Shown here piece after piece: positions 44,077 to 53,487 of a stretch of DNA of 64,000 bases (position 1 is its first letter; each line of letters starts with the position of its first letter). Origin of the DNA: Pedobacter sp. D749 (GTDB lineage Bacteria > Bacteroidota > Bacteroidia > Sphingobacteriales > Sphingobacteriaceae); assembly GCF_019317285.1 (NCBI RefSeq), contig NZ_CP079218.1:2914001-2978000 (forward strand), read 5' to 3'. Below the pieces are notes generated by a model. The model was given only the letters and a program-made list of their open reading frames with translations, did not search any database and was not told the origin of the DNA. A program made the position numbers and the translations under genes.

Positions 44077-44396
44077 AAAAAGCGTGGGTTAACCCGATAT
44101 CCGCTTTAGAGGCACCGCAAAATGCCCAGACACAAGATAAACAGGCACCCACGCGTAGCGTAGGCAACCATCTATTTTTTCCTGTGTCTTTTGAAGTTTT
44201 GCGGTTTTCTAAAACAGTAAAATAGCTATTGCTACAATATCAAATATGTAATTAATTTTTATTTCATGGCTCAAATATAACAGATCTGAATCTTTTATTC
44301 CCCGAAAACAAAAAAATAAAGGGGTTGCCAGGGGTTGCTCCATCAGCAACTTGACAAACTTGGAAATATGCATTTCTTTATCCTTAAAAACAGGTT
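44077..44396. other. Intergenic region with a long imperfect hairpin
   Basis: Outer arms ACCGCAAAA (44114-44122) and TTTTGCGGT (44197-44205) plus inner arms AGACACA (44128-44134) and TGTGTCT (44183-44189) enclose a palindromic ACGCGTAGCGT (44151-44161). It may be a structured regulatory RNA or dispersed repeat between the two divergent genes. No ORF of note. Confidence 0.5.
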
Positions 44397-44987
44397 ATGA
44401 AAAAAGAACAATACCTCTCCAAATTATCGTCCTATCAAAAACTTTCGGTAGGCCTCAGCGCATATCTTAATTATGCGATGTACCAAACTAATTTTAGTAA
44501 AATTGAACAAATTCCACTCGAAAGTACGGAGCTTGGCAGTTTTTGTTACCTGGCCAAAGGCAGCGGAAGATTATTTGTTTATGATACCGAAAACGAGCAA
44601 GGAATCACCATCCTTTTCTTCCAGGTACAAGATATGTTACCAAACCTTAAATCTATTTCCAAATATGTGCAAGGGCAGCTTTTCATACAATTTTCAGAAG
44701 ATACCGAACTGCTTAGCATACCAAATAAACACACCGATAACATACACAAACTATTCCGCGAATCCGCTACTTTGATTACAGAAATAAACGCAGAAATACT
44801 TGCAAAAATAATCATCGTATCTTCCGGATTAAAAATCCTGGATGCTGACCAGCGACTGCATAAACTACTTGAATCTTTTCCGGCAGTTTTTAACCAAACC
44901 GCAGTAAAAGATGTTGCATCATACCTGGGCATTCATAGTAGTACTTTGAGTGCGATGAGAAATAAAAACAAGAAACGTACGAGATAA
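44397..44987 (+). CDS. Crp/Fnr-like transcription regulator
   Basis: A 196-residue protein. The N-terminal half is a cyclic-nucleotide-binding-like beta-roll, with a degenerate GRLFVYDTENEQGITILFF segment and without the phosphate-binding RxxxS-type motif, so it may sense something other than cAMP. The C-terminal winged HTH is VKDVASYLGIHSSTLSAMRNKNK, cut short at the C-terminus. It precedes the MauE-like gene by 143 bases in the same direction and probably controls this cassette. Confidence 0.82.
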   Translation: MKKEQYLSKLSSYQKLSVGLSAYLNYAMYQTNFSKIEQIPLESTELGSFCYLAKGSGRLFVYDTENEQGITILFFQVQDMLPNLKSISKYVQGQLFIQFSEDTELLSIPNKHTDNIHKLFRESATLITEINAEILAKIIIVSSGLKILDADQRLHKLLESFPAVFNQTAVKDVASYLGIHSSTLSAMRNKNKKRTR

Positions 44988-45130
44988 TTTAAGTTACCCT
45001 TTGCCAAAAAATACCATTATACCCCATGTAGCTGTCATTTTTTTTCTACAAGGCACCTGTTTTTCCCATCTAGATGTGAGGTGATTTAGAAGACAATAAT
45101 CCAATTTCGGAATAGCAAAGAAAATTGGAT

Positions 45131-45556
45131 ATGAAGACAAAGTTACCACAGGTTATTTCAGCAGCATTTATTTTGCTATGGATATATACAGCAGGCAACA
45201 AGCTGCTAAACTTTCATTCTTACAAACAGGAAATGAGCCTACAGGTTTTCAGCCCAGACTTCGCAGCCATACTGGTATATGCAGTACCGTTTATTGAAAT
45301 ACTTTGCGCAATACTGCTATTGATTAAAAAAACCAATACACTAGGCTTAGGCTTATCGCTCTTACTCATGTTGGCTTTTACGGGTTATATCCTACTCATC
45401 ATTTCAGGCTATTTTCCCAAAACACCATGCAGTTGTGGTGGTGTGATTAAGGCTATGGGATGGAAAGCCCACCTCATTTTCAATCTCTTTTTTCTTACGG
45501 CTGCAACTCTCTCACTATATATTAAACTAAAGCTGGAGGTAGGTGACAAAGATTAA
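45131..45556 (+). CDS. MauE/DoxX-like integral membrane protein
   Basis: Start at ATG 45131 (a TTG two codons upstream is less likely); 141 residues. Four predicted transmembrane helices (FILLWIYTAGNKLL, AILVYAVPFIEILCAIL, GLGLSLLLMLAFTGYILLI, AHLIFNLFFLTAATLSLYI). A conserved cysteine pair lies at residues 100 and 102 (KTPCSCGGVIKAMG), as in MauE-family proteins that help build disulfides in methylamine dehydrogenase. Here it is next to a secreted protein with two cysteines (45685-45987) and faces a thioredoxin-like TlpA gene. Inferred role: thiol/disulfide redox partner during export or folding. Confidence 0.8.
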   Translation: MKTKLPQVISAAFILLWIYTAGNKLLNFHSYKQEMSLQVFSPDFAAILVYAVPFIEILCAILLLIKKTNTLGLGLSLLLMLAFTGYILLIISGYFPKTPCSCGGVIKAMGWKAHLIFNLFFLTAATLSLYIKLKLEVGDKD

Positions 45557-45684
45557 GGTATAAAATGGATCTGGCCAAGCCAATAAAAAAACAAAACAAG
45601 CTGTATTGATGGCCAAGAAAAATCAAACAGCCGGGCTATCTGCTTAAGCCCTATTTGATAAGCAGAATATCAAACTAAAAAAAC

Positions 45685-45987
45685 ATGTCAAAAAAATTCA
45701 ACTTAGGCTTTGCAGCCCTCGTATTGGGGTTCGGTCTTATCGCTACTCAAAGTGCCTTCACAACTAAAACTTTCGGAACACTGTACCACTATAAAGATAG
45801 CAATGGTCTAATTAGTGATCAAGCTTCGTGGGAACCAGTTTCGGGAGCACCTTCTTTTAGCTGTGGTGAAGAAGAAGTGTTGCCATGCACCATCGAAGTT
45901 ACAGGATCGCTTTCAAGTTATCTTTCAACTCATGATACAGCTGAAGAGATAATGGCTTCTCCTGAAATCAGATCAACCAGAGATTAA
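45685..45987 (+). CDS. DUF6520-like small secreted protein
   Basis: A 100-residue protein with an N-terminal signal-like helix (KKFNLGFAALVLGFGLIATQ, cleavage about residue 25). The mature part is about 75 residues with two cysteines, C60 and C68, in SFSCGEEEVLPCTIEVTG, the most characteristic block. This matches the DUF6520 family of Bacteroidota. Function unknown. The two Cys, the adjacent MauE-like protein and the opposite TlpA/SusCD operon suggest an exported, disulfide-containing peptide or cargo that may be bound by the SusCD transporter; that link is an inference. A bidirectional terminator follows. Confidence 0.78.
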   Translation: MSKKFNLGFAALVLGFGLIATQSAFTTKTFGTLYHYKDSNGLISDQASWEPVSGAPSFSCGEEEVLPCTIEVTGSLSSYLSTHDTAEEIMASPEIRSTRD

Positions 45988-45990
45988 ACC

Positions 45991-46022
45991 ATAAAAGGTG
46001 CAGTTGGAACTGCACCTTTTAT
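45991..46022. terminator. Bidirectional terminator between DUF6520 and SusD genes
   Basis: ATAAAAGGTGCAGTT, loop GG, then its complement AACTGCACCTTTTAT. Both strands have A/T flanks. It separates two convergent genes. Confidence 0.85.
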
Positions 46023-46023
46023 A

Positions 46024-47367
46024 TTATGGATTCTGCGGCATCCCCGAAAGTTCAATGACCTGCTCAGGAATGGGCAGCACAAATTCTGATGAATTTGGTG
46101 CAAGGGAATAAGTTACCCCTTTAACAGTCCTAGTAAACGCAATCCCAGCACCTTCCTTGTTTAACCTTTTCACATCGGCCCATCGTAGGCCACGCATCAG
46201 CAATTCTTTTCTTCTTTCTGTTAAAACCATCGCTTTAACCACCTCTTGATCCGAACTTTGCTTATCAATAAAAGTATTTTTCTTATATCGGTTACGAAGG
46301 AGTTTATTTAGGTCTGCCAATGCTTCAGGCAGCTTGTTCATCCTGGCCAAACATTCAGCCCTAATCAGCAAAACTTCATCAACAGCTACACCTCCAAAAA
46401 ATGTTGTAGCCCCTTCATAACTTCCTTTAAAACCATACGACCCGTTTTTGTTGTCATTAAAAAATATCACTTTTCGGAGGTCGTTAGGTTCGTACAAGGC
46501 AATGAGCTGGGGATCGGTTTTCGCCCTTACGTTTGATAAAGGCACCCCAGTGAAAAAACTGTCATGAAGCACTTCCACATTAAATCGCGGAATAGGTAGC
46601 GCGCTAGCTGGATTAAGTGTATTGAAATCCATTAGTTCATTTTTTAATTGTAATGATGAATCTGCATAAAGAAAAGCTTCATTGTATCTTCGCATAGAAA
46701 GCAAAGCCCTGGCCAATAATCCAAATGCTGCAGCCTTTGATGGGCGTATAACATGCGCAGCAACTGCTGGCAGGAATCGTGTTGAAAGCTTGAGATCTGC
46801 CAACACCTGCGCATAACCCTCCTCAACATTTGCCCTAACCGAGGGCACATTAAAATCAGTACCCTCTCTAAGTGGCACACCAAGATCTGTACCAGCTGAG
46901 GCTGCATCATAAGCTGGTGCCCAAACAAAAAGGCTCTTCAGGATGTACTTTGCCCGGTAAAAGGAAGCCTGTCCGTTCACATTATCCCATTGCGAAGCAT
47001 TCGCACCGGTACGCGGAATTTTTGCCAGATTTTCTATAACACTATTGGCCCTGTAAACAGCCTTGTAATTGTTGCCCCATTCGTTAAGGTCGGGTAAGAA
47101 GATATTGGTCCGCTGCCAGGTGTACATATTCCGTTCATTCTCTAGCCTCGAAGAAAAATCAACATCGGTGAGATAAAAATCGGTCGAACTCATTTCCATA
47201 GCATTACCATCAGCCTGATTAAGCACCTGGTAATGATCTAACAGTGATTGCTGATCAGCCAAAGTTTCAGCAATGGCGAGAGAACGGTCGGATTTTTCAT
47301 CAAGAAACTTTTTGCAGGAAAAGGTAACCAACAGCAAGGGCAAAATGATATAAAATAATTTTTTCAT
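46024..47367 (-). CDS. RagB/SusD-family outer membrane lipoprotein
   Basis: A 447-residue lipoprotein (MKKLFYIILPLLLVTFSC, lipobox with Cys18). The SusD-like helical repeats are visible (DNVNGQASFYRAKYILKSLFV, AAAFGLLARALLSMRRYNEA) and the C-terminal family ending LTERRKELLMRGLRWADVKRLN and FVLPIPEQVIELSG. SusD proteins sit on the cell surface as a lid on the SusC barrel and deliver the ligand. It is short for a SusD (usually 500-600). The ligand is unknown; no glycoside hydrolase is nearby. It is the last gene of the operon. Confidence 0.9.
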   Translation of the reverse strand: MKKLFYIILPLLLVTFSCKKFLDEKSDRSLAIAETLADQQSLLDHYQVLNQADGNAMEMSSTDFYLTDVDFSSRLENERNMYTWQRTNIFLPDLNEWGNNYKAVYRANSVIENLAKIPRTGANASQWDNVNGQASFYRAKYILKSLFVWAPAYDAASAGTDLGVPLREGTDFNVPSVRANVEEGYAQVLADLKLSTRFLPAVAAHVIRPSKAAAFGLLARALLSMRRYNEAFLYADSSLQLKNELMDFNTLNPASALPIPRFNVEVLHDSFFTGVPLSNVRAKTDPQLIALYEPNDLRKVIFFNDNKNGSYGFKGSYEGATTFFGGVAVDEVLLIRAECLARMNKLPEALADLNKLLRNRYKKNTFIDKQSSDQEVVKAMVLTERRKELLMRGLRWADVKRLNKEGAGIAFTRTVKGVTYSLAPNSSEFVLPIPEQVIELSGMPQNP

Positions 47368-47377
47368 GATGATATAC

Positions 47378-50300
47378 TTATAAATTTGTCTTAAAACCTA
47401 TTGCTATATTTTTTGGATCTGGAATGGCCAGAAAATCAGGATCAATGCCTTCGCCGTTTTCGCGCCAGATTATCCCCAGGTTTGATGCAACCAAAAATAC
47501 CTTTGCCTGCGAGAACAGCTTCTTGCCAAGCTTTTTAGCCGAAACATCAAAGCCAATATTAACATATTGCATACGTACATGGTCTCCTCTTAGCACATTA
47601 ACCTCAGAACCATAGTAAAACTCATCCCTGCTAGATGAAGCCGGATATACCATACTAGGCACATTAGTAAAGGCCTCATCACCAGGATTTTGCCACCTGG
47701 AAGCAAATTCACCGTTGCCGTCCCGCCCAACGAACAGTGCATTATAACTTAATGAGGGTCTCCTGAAATAATATCCCAACTTAAAACTCAACCTGAAACT
47801 GGCACTAAAGCGGCCATAGGAAAAACTATTCCCCAATGCACCAGAAAAAACAGGCAGTGCAGAACCATGGTATACCATGTCCTCGACACGCAATGTATTG
47901 CCAAATAAGGCAGCATAATTTTTGCTAACTGTGCCAGCCTGTATACCCTGCGGATCACCAGTTTGAGGATCAAGCCCGGCCCATTTATAGGAAAACATGC
48001 TAAAAAGTGGATAGCCTACAGCACCAGCAGATGTAATATTTCCATTAACAAGTGCCCGCACACTAGAAGAAGCATCGTAGTTTTTCATCACCCTATCTTT
48101 ATAATAATTTAAGAAAAAGTCAGTCGTCCATATAAATTTACCAGTTGTATTGATGGTATTTACTTCCAGATCTACCCCATCGCCTTGTATTGAACCGACA
48201 TTTTTTACTACCGTAGAACCAATACCAGCGGTAAGGTCTATGGGGCTCAGCGCCAGAAGGTCAACAGATTTTTTTCTAAAAAACTCAATGCTCCCTTTTA
48301 TCCTATTCCCTCTAAAACCAAAATCAACTCCTGAATTAAACATATAGACGCGTTCCCATTTTAGTTCCGGATTATTATAATTATTGAAGATTGCATAAGG
48401 CGACTGTGTATAAGGAGAGTTGATACTTGAAAAGATAATTGAAGTAGCAGCAGATCCTTTAGGGTCGGTATTACCACTCGCGCCAAAAGTCACCCTAAGC
48501 TTTAGCAATGGCAACAAAGTTGATTTATAAAACTTCTCCTTACCAATGTTCCAGGCAAACCCGGAAGAAAAAAGTGGGTTCCATTTATCGTTGGTAGCCA
48601 GGCCGAAAAGGTTTGAGGCATCTCTTCTTGCACTTAACGAGAGCGTATAACGATCGTCAAAAGTATAGGCCGCATTTGCAAACAGTGATACAAATCGCGA
48701 TACGGAGCCTGTAAAGCCATCACCGTTAGGCACAAATGCAGTATTTCCTGTTATAATAGTGGGGTAAGGATTTACGTAATCTACCACTCCTGAGGTTAGG
48801 GTAGATTCATTAACACCATAAACACGTTTGGTTTCCCCATCAATTACTGTACTTCTTAATTCTGCACCAGCCAATGCCACAATGGCGTGCCGACCAAAGT
48901 ACTTATTAAAATCGAGCTGCCCTCTGCCATTATGGGCAGTAAGCAGCGAAAGTGCACGGTCTCTAATTGCTCCAACCGGAATATTTTTCTTCAACAGTCC
49001 ATTGGCATCAACCGAAGAATAAAGATTTACCATTTCCCTTACCATATAACTGTCCTCGAGGTAATTCGTATTGGTTTTAGTCTCTTCCCGTTCGAGCTGG
49101 TAACTTGCTGTAAATTTTAACCAATTTGTAAACTGATAACCAGCCCTAACCGAAGCCAAAACCGAATTTACGCCAATACCTCCTGAAATATTTTTATAAT
49201 CCTCAAGCGGAACATACTGCCAGTCTAAAAGCTTACCACTTCCAATGGTAGCGAGATAAGATGCCCTGTAATTCCGCATTACCGCAAGCGGGTTTCCTTC
49301 ATCATCTGAAAGCCTGGTGTAAGGTGGTAAGCTTCCCGTAGTTGTATTCAATTCAGAAACATCATCCCTGCCCCTGCCACTGTAAGTATATGTAAACATC
49401 AGGTTTGCCCCTAAAGTAAGTTTATCGGTAACCTTTATGTTTTGATCTGCCTTTAAGCTATAGCGGCTGAATGGTGCGCCAAGTGAGCTCATGTTTCTAT
49501 CAGTTCCGATGGAGACCAACCAGTTCCTCTTCTCTGAACCACCATTTAACGATAGCGAATATTGTTGAGCAGTAGCCCTTGAGAATACATCACGGTCAAG
49601 GTTTGCCCTGAGGTCATAGCTCCGTAGTAAATCCATCCTCCTTGCTAATTCTGGTGCAGAAAGCTTACCATCCCTTGCAGCAATCCTTAACTCCACTACC
49701 TCAGAAAGCGCAAATCTATCGGTACCTGTTTCTATACTGCTAAAATAGCCTTTATCAAAAAGGTAATTTTCTACTTCAATAAAATCTGCAACCCCGATCT
49801 TGTTTTCATAAAACAGGTTGGGCTTATTTGTAACCTTAAAGCTTCCAGAAAAAGCTATTTTTAATGCCGAATTATACTTTGCTTTTTTAGAGGTGATGAC
49901 CACCACTCCATTTCCTGCCCTTGCTCCCCAGATAGAAGCGGCTGCAGCATCTTTAAGCACAGTAACACTCTCAATATCATTTGGGTTAATATTATTGATA
50001 TCTCCTTCATATGGAAAGTTGTCTAATATAATAAGTGGTGCACGTATCCCGCGCAGCGTGCTGATTCCCCTGATTATTATTCCATAGCCTCCGCCACCGT
50101 TGCTCTTGCGATCTATACTATAGCCATTTACCATCCCTTCCAACCTGCCAATAATGTCTGTACCCACCTGCTCGTTAAGCATCTTGCCAGAAACCAGTGC
50201 AAAAGACCCTGTAACCCGCTCTTTAGGTAACTGTTGGTAGCCAGTGCTCACCTCGACGGTTTGGAGCTGTAAATTATTGACCGGAAGTACTACTTTGAAT

Positions 50301-50614
50301 ATTCCTGGAAACGGAACAGACACCACTGTATCTAACTGTGTAATATTCAGTCCCGAAAACCTAAGTTTGTGCTTTCCTGTAGATAGAGACAATGAAAACT
50401 CGCCAATATCAGATGAAATAATCGTTTGTCCACTCCCAGTATGAACATTGATACCAGCAAGTGGCTTCCCATCTGTGCCTAAAACCAATCCCTTTAAACG
50501 CTCCTGAGCGGAGGCCGGAGCGTAAAAGCCCAATAACAAAAACCCCAAAATAAATATTGTAAAGTACAGGCGAAATACCACATGTAATTTAAACTTGTTA
50601 TGCATCTTTCCCAT
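47378..50614 (-). CDS. SusC/RagA-family TonB-dependent transporter
   Basis: A 1078-residue outer membrane barrel. It starts with a signal peptide, then a carboxypeptidase-regulatory-like domain (RLKGLVLGTDGKPLAGINVH, about 36-110), then the plug domain with NNINPNDIESVTVLKDAAAASIWGARAGNG, the classic SusC block. The remaining approximately 800 residues are beta-barrel strands ending FKTNL with an aromatic-type terminus. It imports a substrate too large for porins with TonB energy. Both SusC and SusD and a TlpA gene are in one operon, with no sugar hydrolases, so the cargo may be a peptide or other non-carbohydrate. Confidence 0.93.
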   Translation of the reverse strand: MGKMHNKFKLHVVFRLYFTIFILGFLLLGFYAPASAQERLKGLVLGTDGKPLAGINVHTGSGQTIISSDIGEFSLSLSTGKHKLRFSGLNITQLDTVVSVPFPGIFKVVLPVNNLQLQTVEVSTGYQQLPKERVTGSFALVSGKMLNEQVGTDIIGRLEGMVNGYSIDRKSNGGGGYGIIIRGISTLRGIRAPLIILDNFPYEGDINNINPNDIESVTVLKDAAAASIWGARAGNGVVVITSKKAKYNSALKIAFSGSFKVTNKPNLFYENKIGVADFIEVENYLFDKGYFSSIETGTDRFALSEVVELRIAARDGKLSAPELARRMDLLRSYDLRANLDRDVFSRATAQQYSLSLNGGSEKRNWLVSIGTDRNMSSLGAPFSRYSLKADQNIKVTDKLTLGANLMFTYTYSGRGRDDVSELNTTTGSLPPYTRLSDDEGNPLAVMRNYRASYLATIGSGKLLDWQYVPLEDYKNISGGIGVNSVLASVRAGYQFTNWLKFTASYQLEREETKTNTNYLEDSYMVREMVNLYSSVDANGLLKKNIPVGAIRDRALSLLTAHNGRGQLDFNKYFGRHAIVALAGAELRSTVIDGETKRVYGVNESTLTSGVVDYVNPYPTIITGNTAFVPNGDGFTGSVSRFVSLFANAAYTFDDRYTLSLSARRDASNLFGLATNDKWNPLFSSGFAWNIGKEKFYKSTLLPLLKLRVTFGASGNTDPKGSAATSIIFSSINSPYTQSPYAIFNNYNNPELKWERVYMFNSGVDFGFRGNRIKGSIEFFRKKSVDLLALSPIDLTAGIGSTVVKNVGSIQGDGVDLEVNTINTTGKFIWTTDFFLNYYKDRVMKNYDASSSVRALVNGNITSAGAVGYPLFSMFSYKWAGLDPQTGDPQGIQAGTVSKNYAALFGNTLRVEDMVYHGSALPVFSGALGNSFSYGRFSASFRLSFKLGYYFRRPSLSYNALFVGRDGNGEFASRWQNPGDEAFTNVPSMVYPASSSRDEFYYGSEVNVLRGDHVRMQYVNIGFDVSAKKLGKKLFSQAKVFLVASNLGIIWRENGEGIDPDFLAIPDPKNIAIGFKTNL

Positions 50615-50618
50615 TACC

Positions 50619-51221
50619 TCAATCTTTTTTGGCCTTTGCTCTTACCGCTTCAATCTTCATCCTCCTATCCTCTATCACATCCATATGCTCAAGCAGCAAT
50701 CTTACATTTTCTACTGTTAAAAGTTCTGCGGTAGTTACGGCACGAACACCGCCATCGGCAATCCATACATAATGCGGAAGTGCTTTATGTGGAAAAGCCT
50801 TAAGAAATACTGAATCAGCCGCAATTACAGACAGACCCGTAGAGGTGAAAGTACCCGAACCTGATTTAAACTTAGAAATGAGCGACTCTACAGTATCTTC
50901 AGTTCCTATCGAATTTACCAATAGCACTTTCACCTTGCCAGGAAAAGCTTTTTCGATGTTCTCCAGCTCAGGGAATCTCTTGATGCAGGAACCGCACCAC
51001 GTGGCCCAAAAATCTATTATTACGAGTTTCCCCCTATCATCAGAGAGGGTATATTCACGTGGTACACCCCGTTCAAGCAATACATGTTTAAACTTCCAAA
51101 AAGTCTTCGGCAGTTGATCTCCAACGGCTACAGGCGTAATTTTTGGTGTCGCCTGCTGTGCAAATCCACTACAGACAAATAGCTGAATGAGCAATAAAAT
51201 TGTACAAATATTTTTTATCAT
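50619..51221 (-). CDS. TlpA/ResA-like thioredoxin-domain protein
   Basis: A 200-residue secreted protein (signal peptide to about GFAQ). The thioredoxin fold has the redox motif FWATWCGSC with C76 and C79, the strand KLVIIDFWATW and the cis-Pro loop HKALPHYVWIADGGV. Such proteins reduce or exchange disulfides in the periplasm. Located four bases upstream of SusC and part of the same transcript. Together with the MauE-like protein it could form or reshuffle the disulfide of the DUF6520 protein on the convergent transcript. Confidence 0.9.
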   Translation of the reverse strand: MIKNICTILLLIQLFVCSGFAQQATPKITPVAVGDQLPKTFWKFKHVLLERGVPREYTLSDDRGKLVIIDFWATWCGSCIKRFPELENIEKAFPGKVKVLLVNSIGTEDTVESLISKFKSGSGTFTSTGLSVIAADSVFLKAFPHKALPHYVWIADGGVRAVTTAELLTVENVRLLLEHMDVIEDRRMKIEAVRAKAKKD

Positions 51222-51390
51222 TTTTAGTTTGGTTAGTTTGTATGGTCAGTTTATTCTGCCGACATAACCGCCCGGAAAGAATCTTCCGGAACAGTCAAGC
51301 CTGCTGCTCGCTCCTTTTTGCGGCAGGAGCTTTTGTAGCGGCAAAATATCTACCGTTCTGAAAGTTAATCAGATCGCATGGCCATACAGG

Positions 51391-51627
51391 TTAATATGGT
51401 AAAGTGTTGATCATAAAGTAATCCGAGAATAGAGTACTGTCACTGCTACAGGTATCAGACACTTTCACGGTTTGCTTAACTGCATTTTGATGTTTTCCAA
51501 TTCCTGCTTTAGTATCGGCTTTTTCTTTACAATGCTCACCCTTGCCATTGGTTAGCATAACCAATGGCGCATACAACAATGCACCGCAAAAGAAAAAAAG
51601 CGGCAAGTAAGAATTGTTGAATTTCAT
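51391..51627 (-). CDS. Small secreted or membrane-anchored hypothetical protein
   Basis: A 78-residue protein with an N-terminal hydrophobic helix (YLPLFFFCGALLYAPLVML) and a polar remainder containing two further Cys (HCKEK and DTCSSDSTL). No known family was recognised. It is the first gene upstream of TlpA-SusC-SusD on the same strand (gap 169 bases), so it may be part of the operon and be another Cys-containing cargo or accessory factor. Codon use is ordinary. Confidence 0.6.
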   Translation of the reverse strand: MKFNNSYLPLFFFCGALLYAPLVMLTNGKGEHCKEKADTKAGIGKHQNAVKQTVKVSDTCSSDSTLFSDYFMINTLPY

Positions 51628-52412
51628 AATTTGGTCTGTAATTGGTTAAATTGAATCGTAAAATTTAGGTTATTGAAACTTTGTTATGAAGGAAAAAAAG
51701 CATGTAACAGGCGAAAAATTTAGACATAACAATCCCATTGCAGCATAAGCCACTTATTTTTTATAAAAAATTCTATAAAAATTTAAGTTTTATTCGAAGA
51801 TCAAATAATCTCTGCAAAAGAGGAATAGGGCAGGCCATCATCATTAAAAACCTAAATTATTATTAACCTTTAAGGTTAGCCTGCCTTATCGAAACAGTTA
51901 TTCGGGATTTTTAGGCTTTAAGGCATAAAGCCGATCAAAAGGACAACTTAACAGAGACTGGTAAAGAAATACTTGAAAATGGCGAACAATTAAAATAATA
52001 TATTGGGGCATACTCACTTCAGTAAGTACCAACCATTTAATCCAACCTATTTTTTGCTTGCTCATAATCGTATGTTATGAGTCTTGATGGAGAGAAAAAA
52101 AAGTGGGCTTCCCAAACCATAACCTCATAATGTTTCTCACGCCTTACGTTGAAATGGAATTACAGCAGAAGCCCACTCTTATTTTGGAAAGCTAAAGATA
52201 GCAATTCCGCTATAAGAAATGGGATAAAATCTGCTGTCCTGCTCCAACGGCGTGAGATTTGAGGTTGCAAGACTCTTAATTTTACCTTTTATTGGTTCTT
52301 ATTTTTTTGTTACGTAAATGTAAATAAAAAAAATACAAATGTCAAGTAATTGCATGACGTTTTTAAATAAAATATAAAAGACATTGCTAATCATATTTTT
52401 ATTAGCAATAAA
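51628..52412. other. Upstream region of the SusCD operon with a candidate structured RNA
   Basis: On the minus strand, AGTGGGCTTC (complement of 52168-52177) and GAAGCCCACT (complement of 52102-52111) form a 10-bp stem around about 56 bases, followed by eight T: a hairpin with a terminator-like tail. A 17-codon ORF on the minus strand (52075-52128) overlaps the 3' arm. The rest (51628-52070 and 52190-52412) shows nothing I can name. Confidence 0.5.
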
Positions 52413-52670
52413 ATGATTAGTGAGAAAGAAAAAATAATTCTGAAAAGATTCGGTCAGCATTTAAAATCTTTAAAAGAGAAACAGGAACTTTCTTATCGTG
52501 AATTTTACAAGAGAAGTGGAGTTAATACAGGAGATATTATTAAATATGAAAATGGAGAAACCAGCCCAAGCTTCATTACAATAGTTAGATTGGCTATAGG
52601 TTTAAAAATCCATCCAACAGCACTTCTTGATTTTGATTTTGGAATAGACTTTAACGCCGGGCTGGAGTAG
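52413..52670 (+). CDS. XRE-family helix-turn-helix regulator
   Basis: An 85-residue DNA-binding protein with the standard HTH_3 domain: LKSLKEKQELSYREFYKRSG, then VNTGDIIKYENGETSPSFIT, where the recognition helix is unusual in having NTGDIIKYE. It is divergent from the SusCD-type operon across the 785-base gap that holds the hairpin, and might regulate that operon, though nothing shows it. No toxin partner lies next to it. Confidence 0.85.
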   Translation: MISEKEKIILKRFGQHLKSLKEKQELSYREFYKRSGVNTGDIIKYENGETSPSFITIVRLAIGLKIHPTALLDFDFGIDFNAGLE

Positions 52671-53487
52671 CATAAAATTCATGATATAATGTCAGATCTG
52701 GAAACCATGATTAACTGAAGGAAGCAGCCTGCCTGTAAATGTGAATATAACAGATGGCAAATAGCGGACAATAAAGATGCTTATAAGTACCGGTTCATAA
52801 AGGGAGCGTAATTATAGCAGATTTTCGTTACAATGACTTTTACCTGTTGAATTTCTGGAATAGCAAATGGATGTTTTTTTTGTCATCAGGCATAAAAACA
52901 ATTTTCTGTATGATTCTCTGAAAGAAAATATACTACCATCAATCGGCAATTATCAAATCTGATGGCTTTCATCAAACTAAATGTTTTGGTTAAATTGGCT
53001 TCCAAAAATGACTCAATAAACTATTCGATGGACCTCCAGGAGTCGAAACTAATCTTTCTATACAGGGATTCTATTCTAATAATCATAGAACACACACCGT
53101 TTTCTAATTGAAATAATCCTTAACCAAACAAAAAACCTTTAGGACACTATTAAAATTTGACGATTATATCGTTTAAAATACATTAAAATTTTATAGCCAA
53201 GATAGCGCGTTGCTCTGATTTCCTTGTCTTTTTCCCTCTCTACCCATCATATAGCCCAACGAATCTTTTATGGTTGACTTATATTCCGGCAGTATGCTTA
53301 AGGTCATTTTCACAAAAAAACCTATTTAAGATCAGGAGATGTTATTGATTTATTTAATATCTCAATACGAAAACATCTCTGAAGAATTGATTCATATTAA
53401 GATTTTAGGTATCAAATTCTTAATTTTTCAACTACTCCATTTAAGAATAATTTATTAAATTGCATTTATCTACTTAAATCTATCTTA
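52671..53487. other. Gene-free region upstream of the LytTR regulator
   Basis: About 815 bases of AT-rich DNA. I see no ORF with protein features, tRNA, clear terminator or strong repeat. It may carry long regulatory leaders or decayed sequence. Confidence 0.4.
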
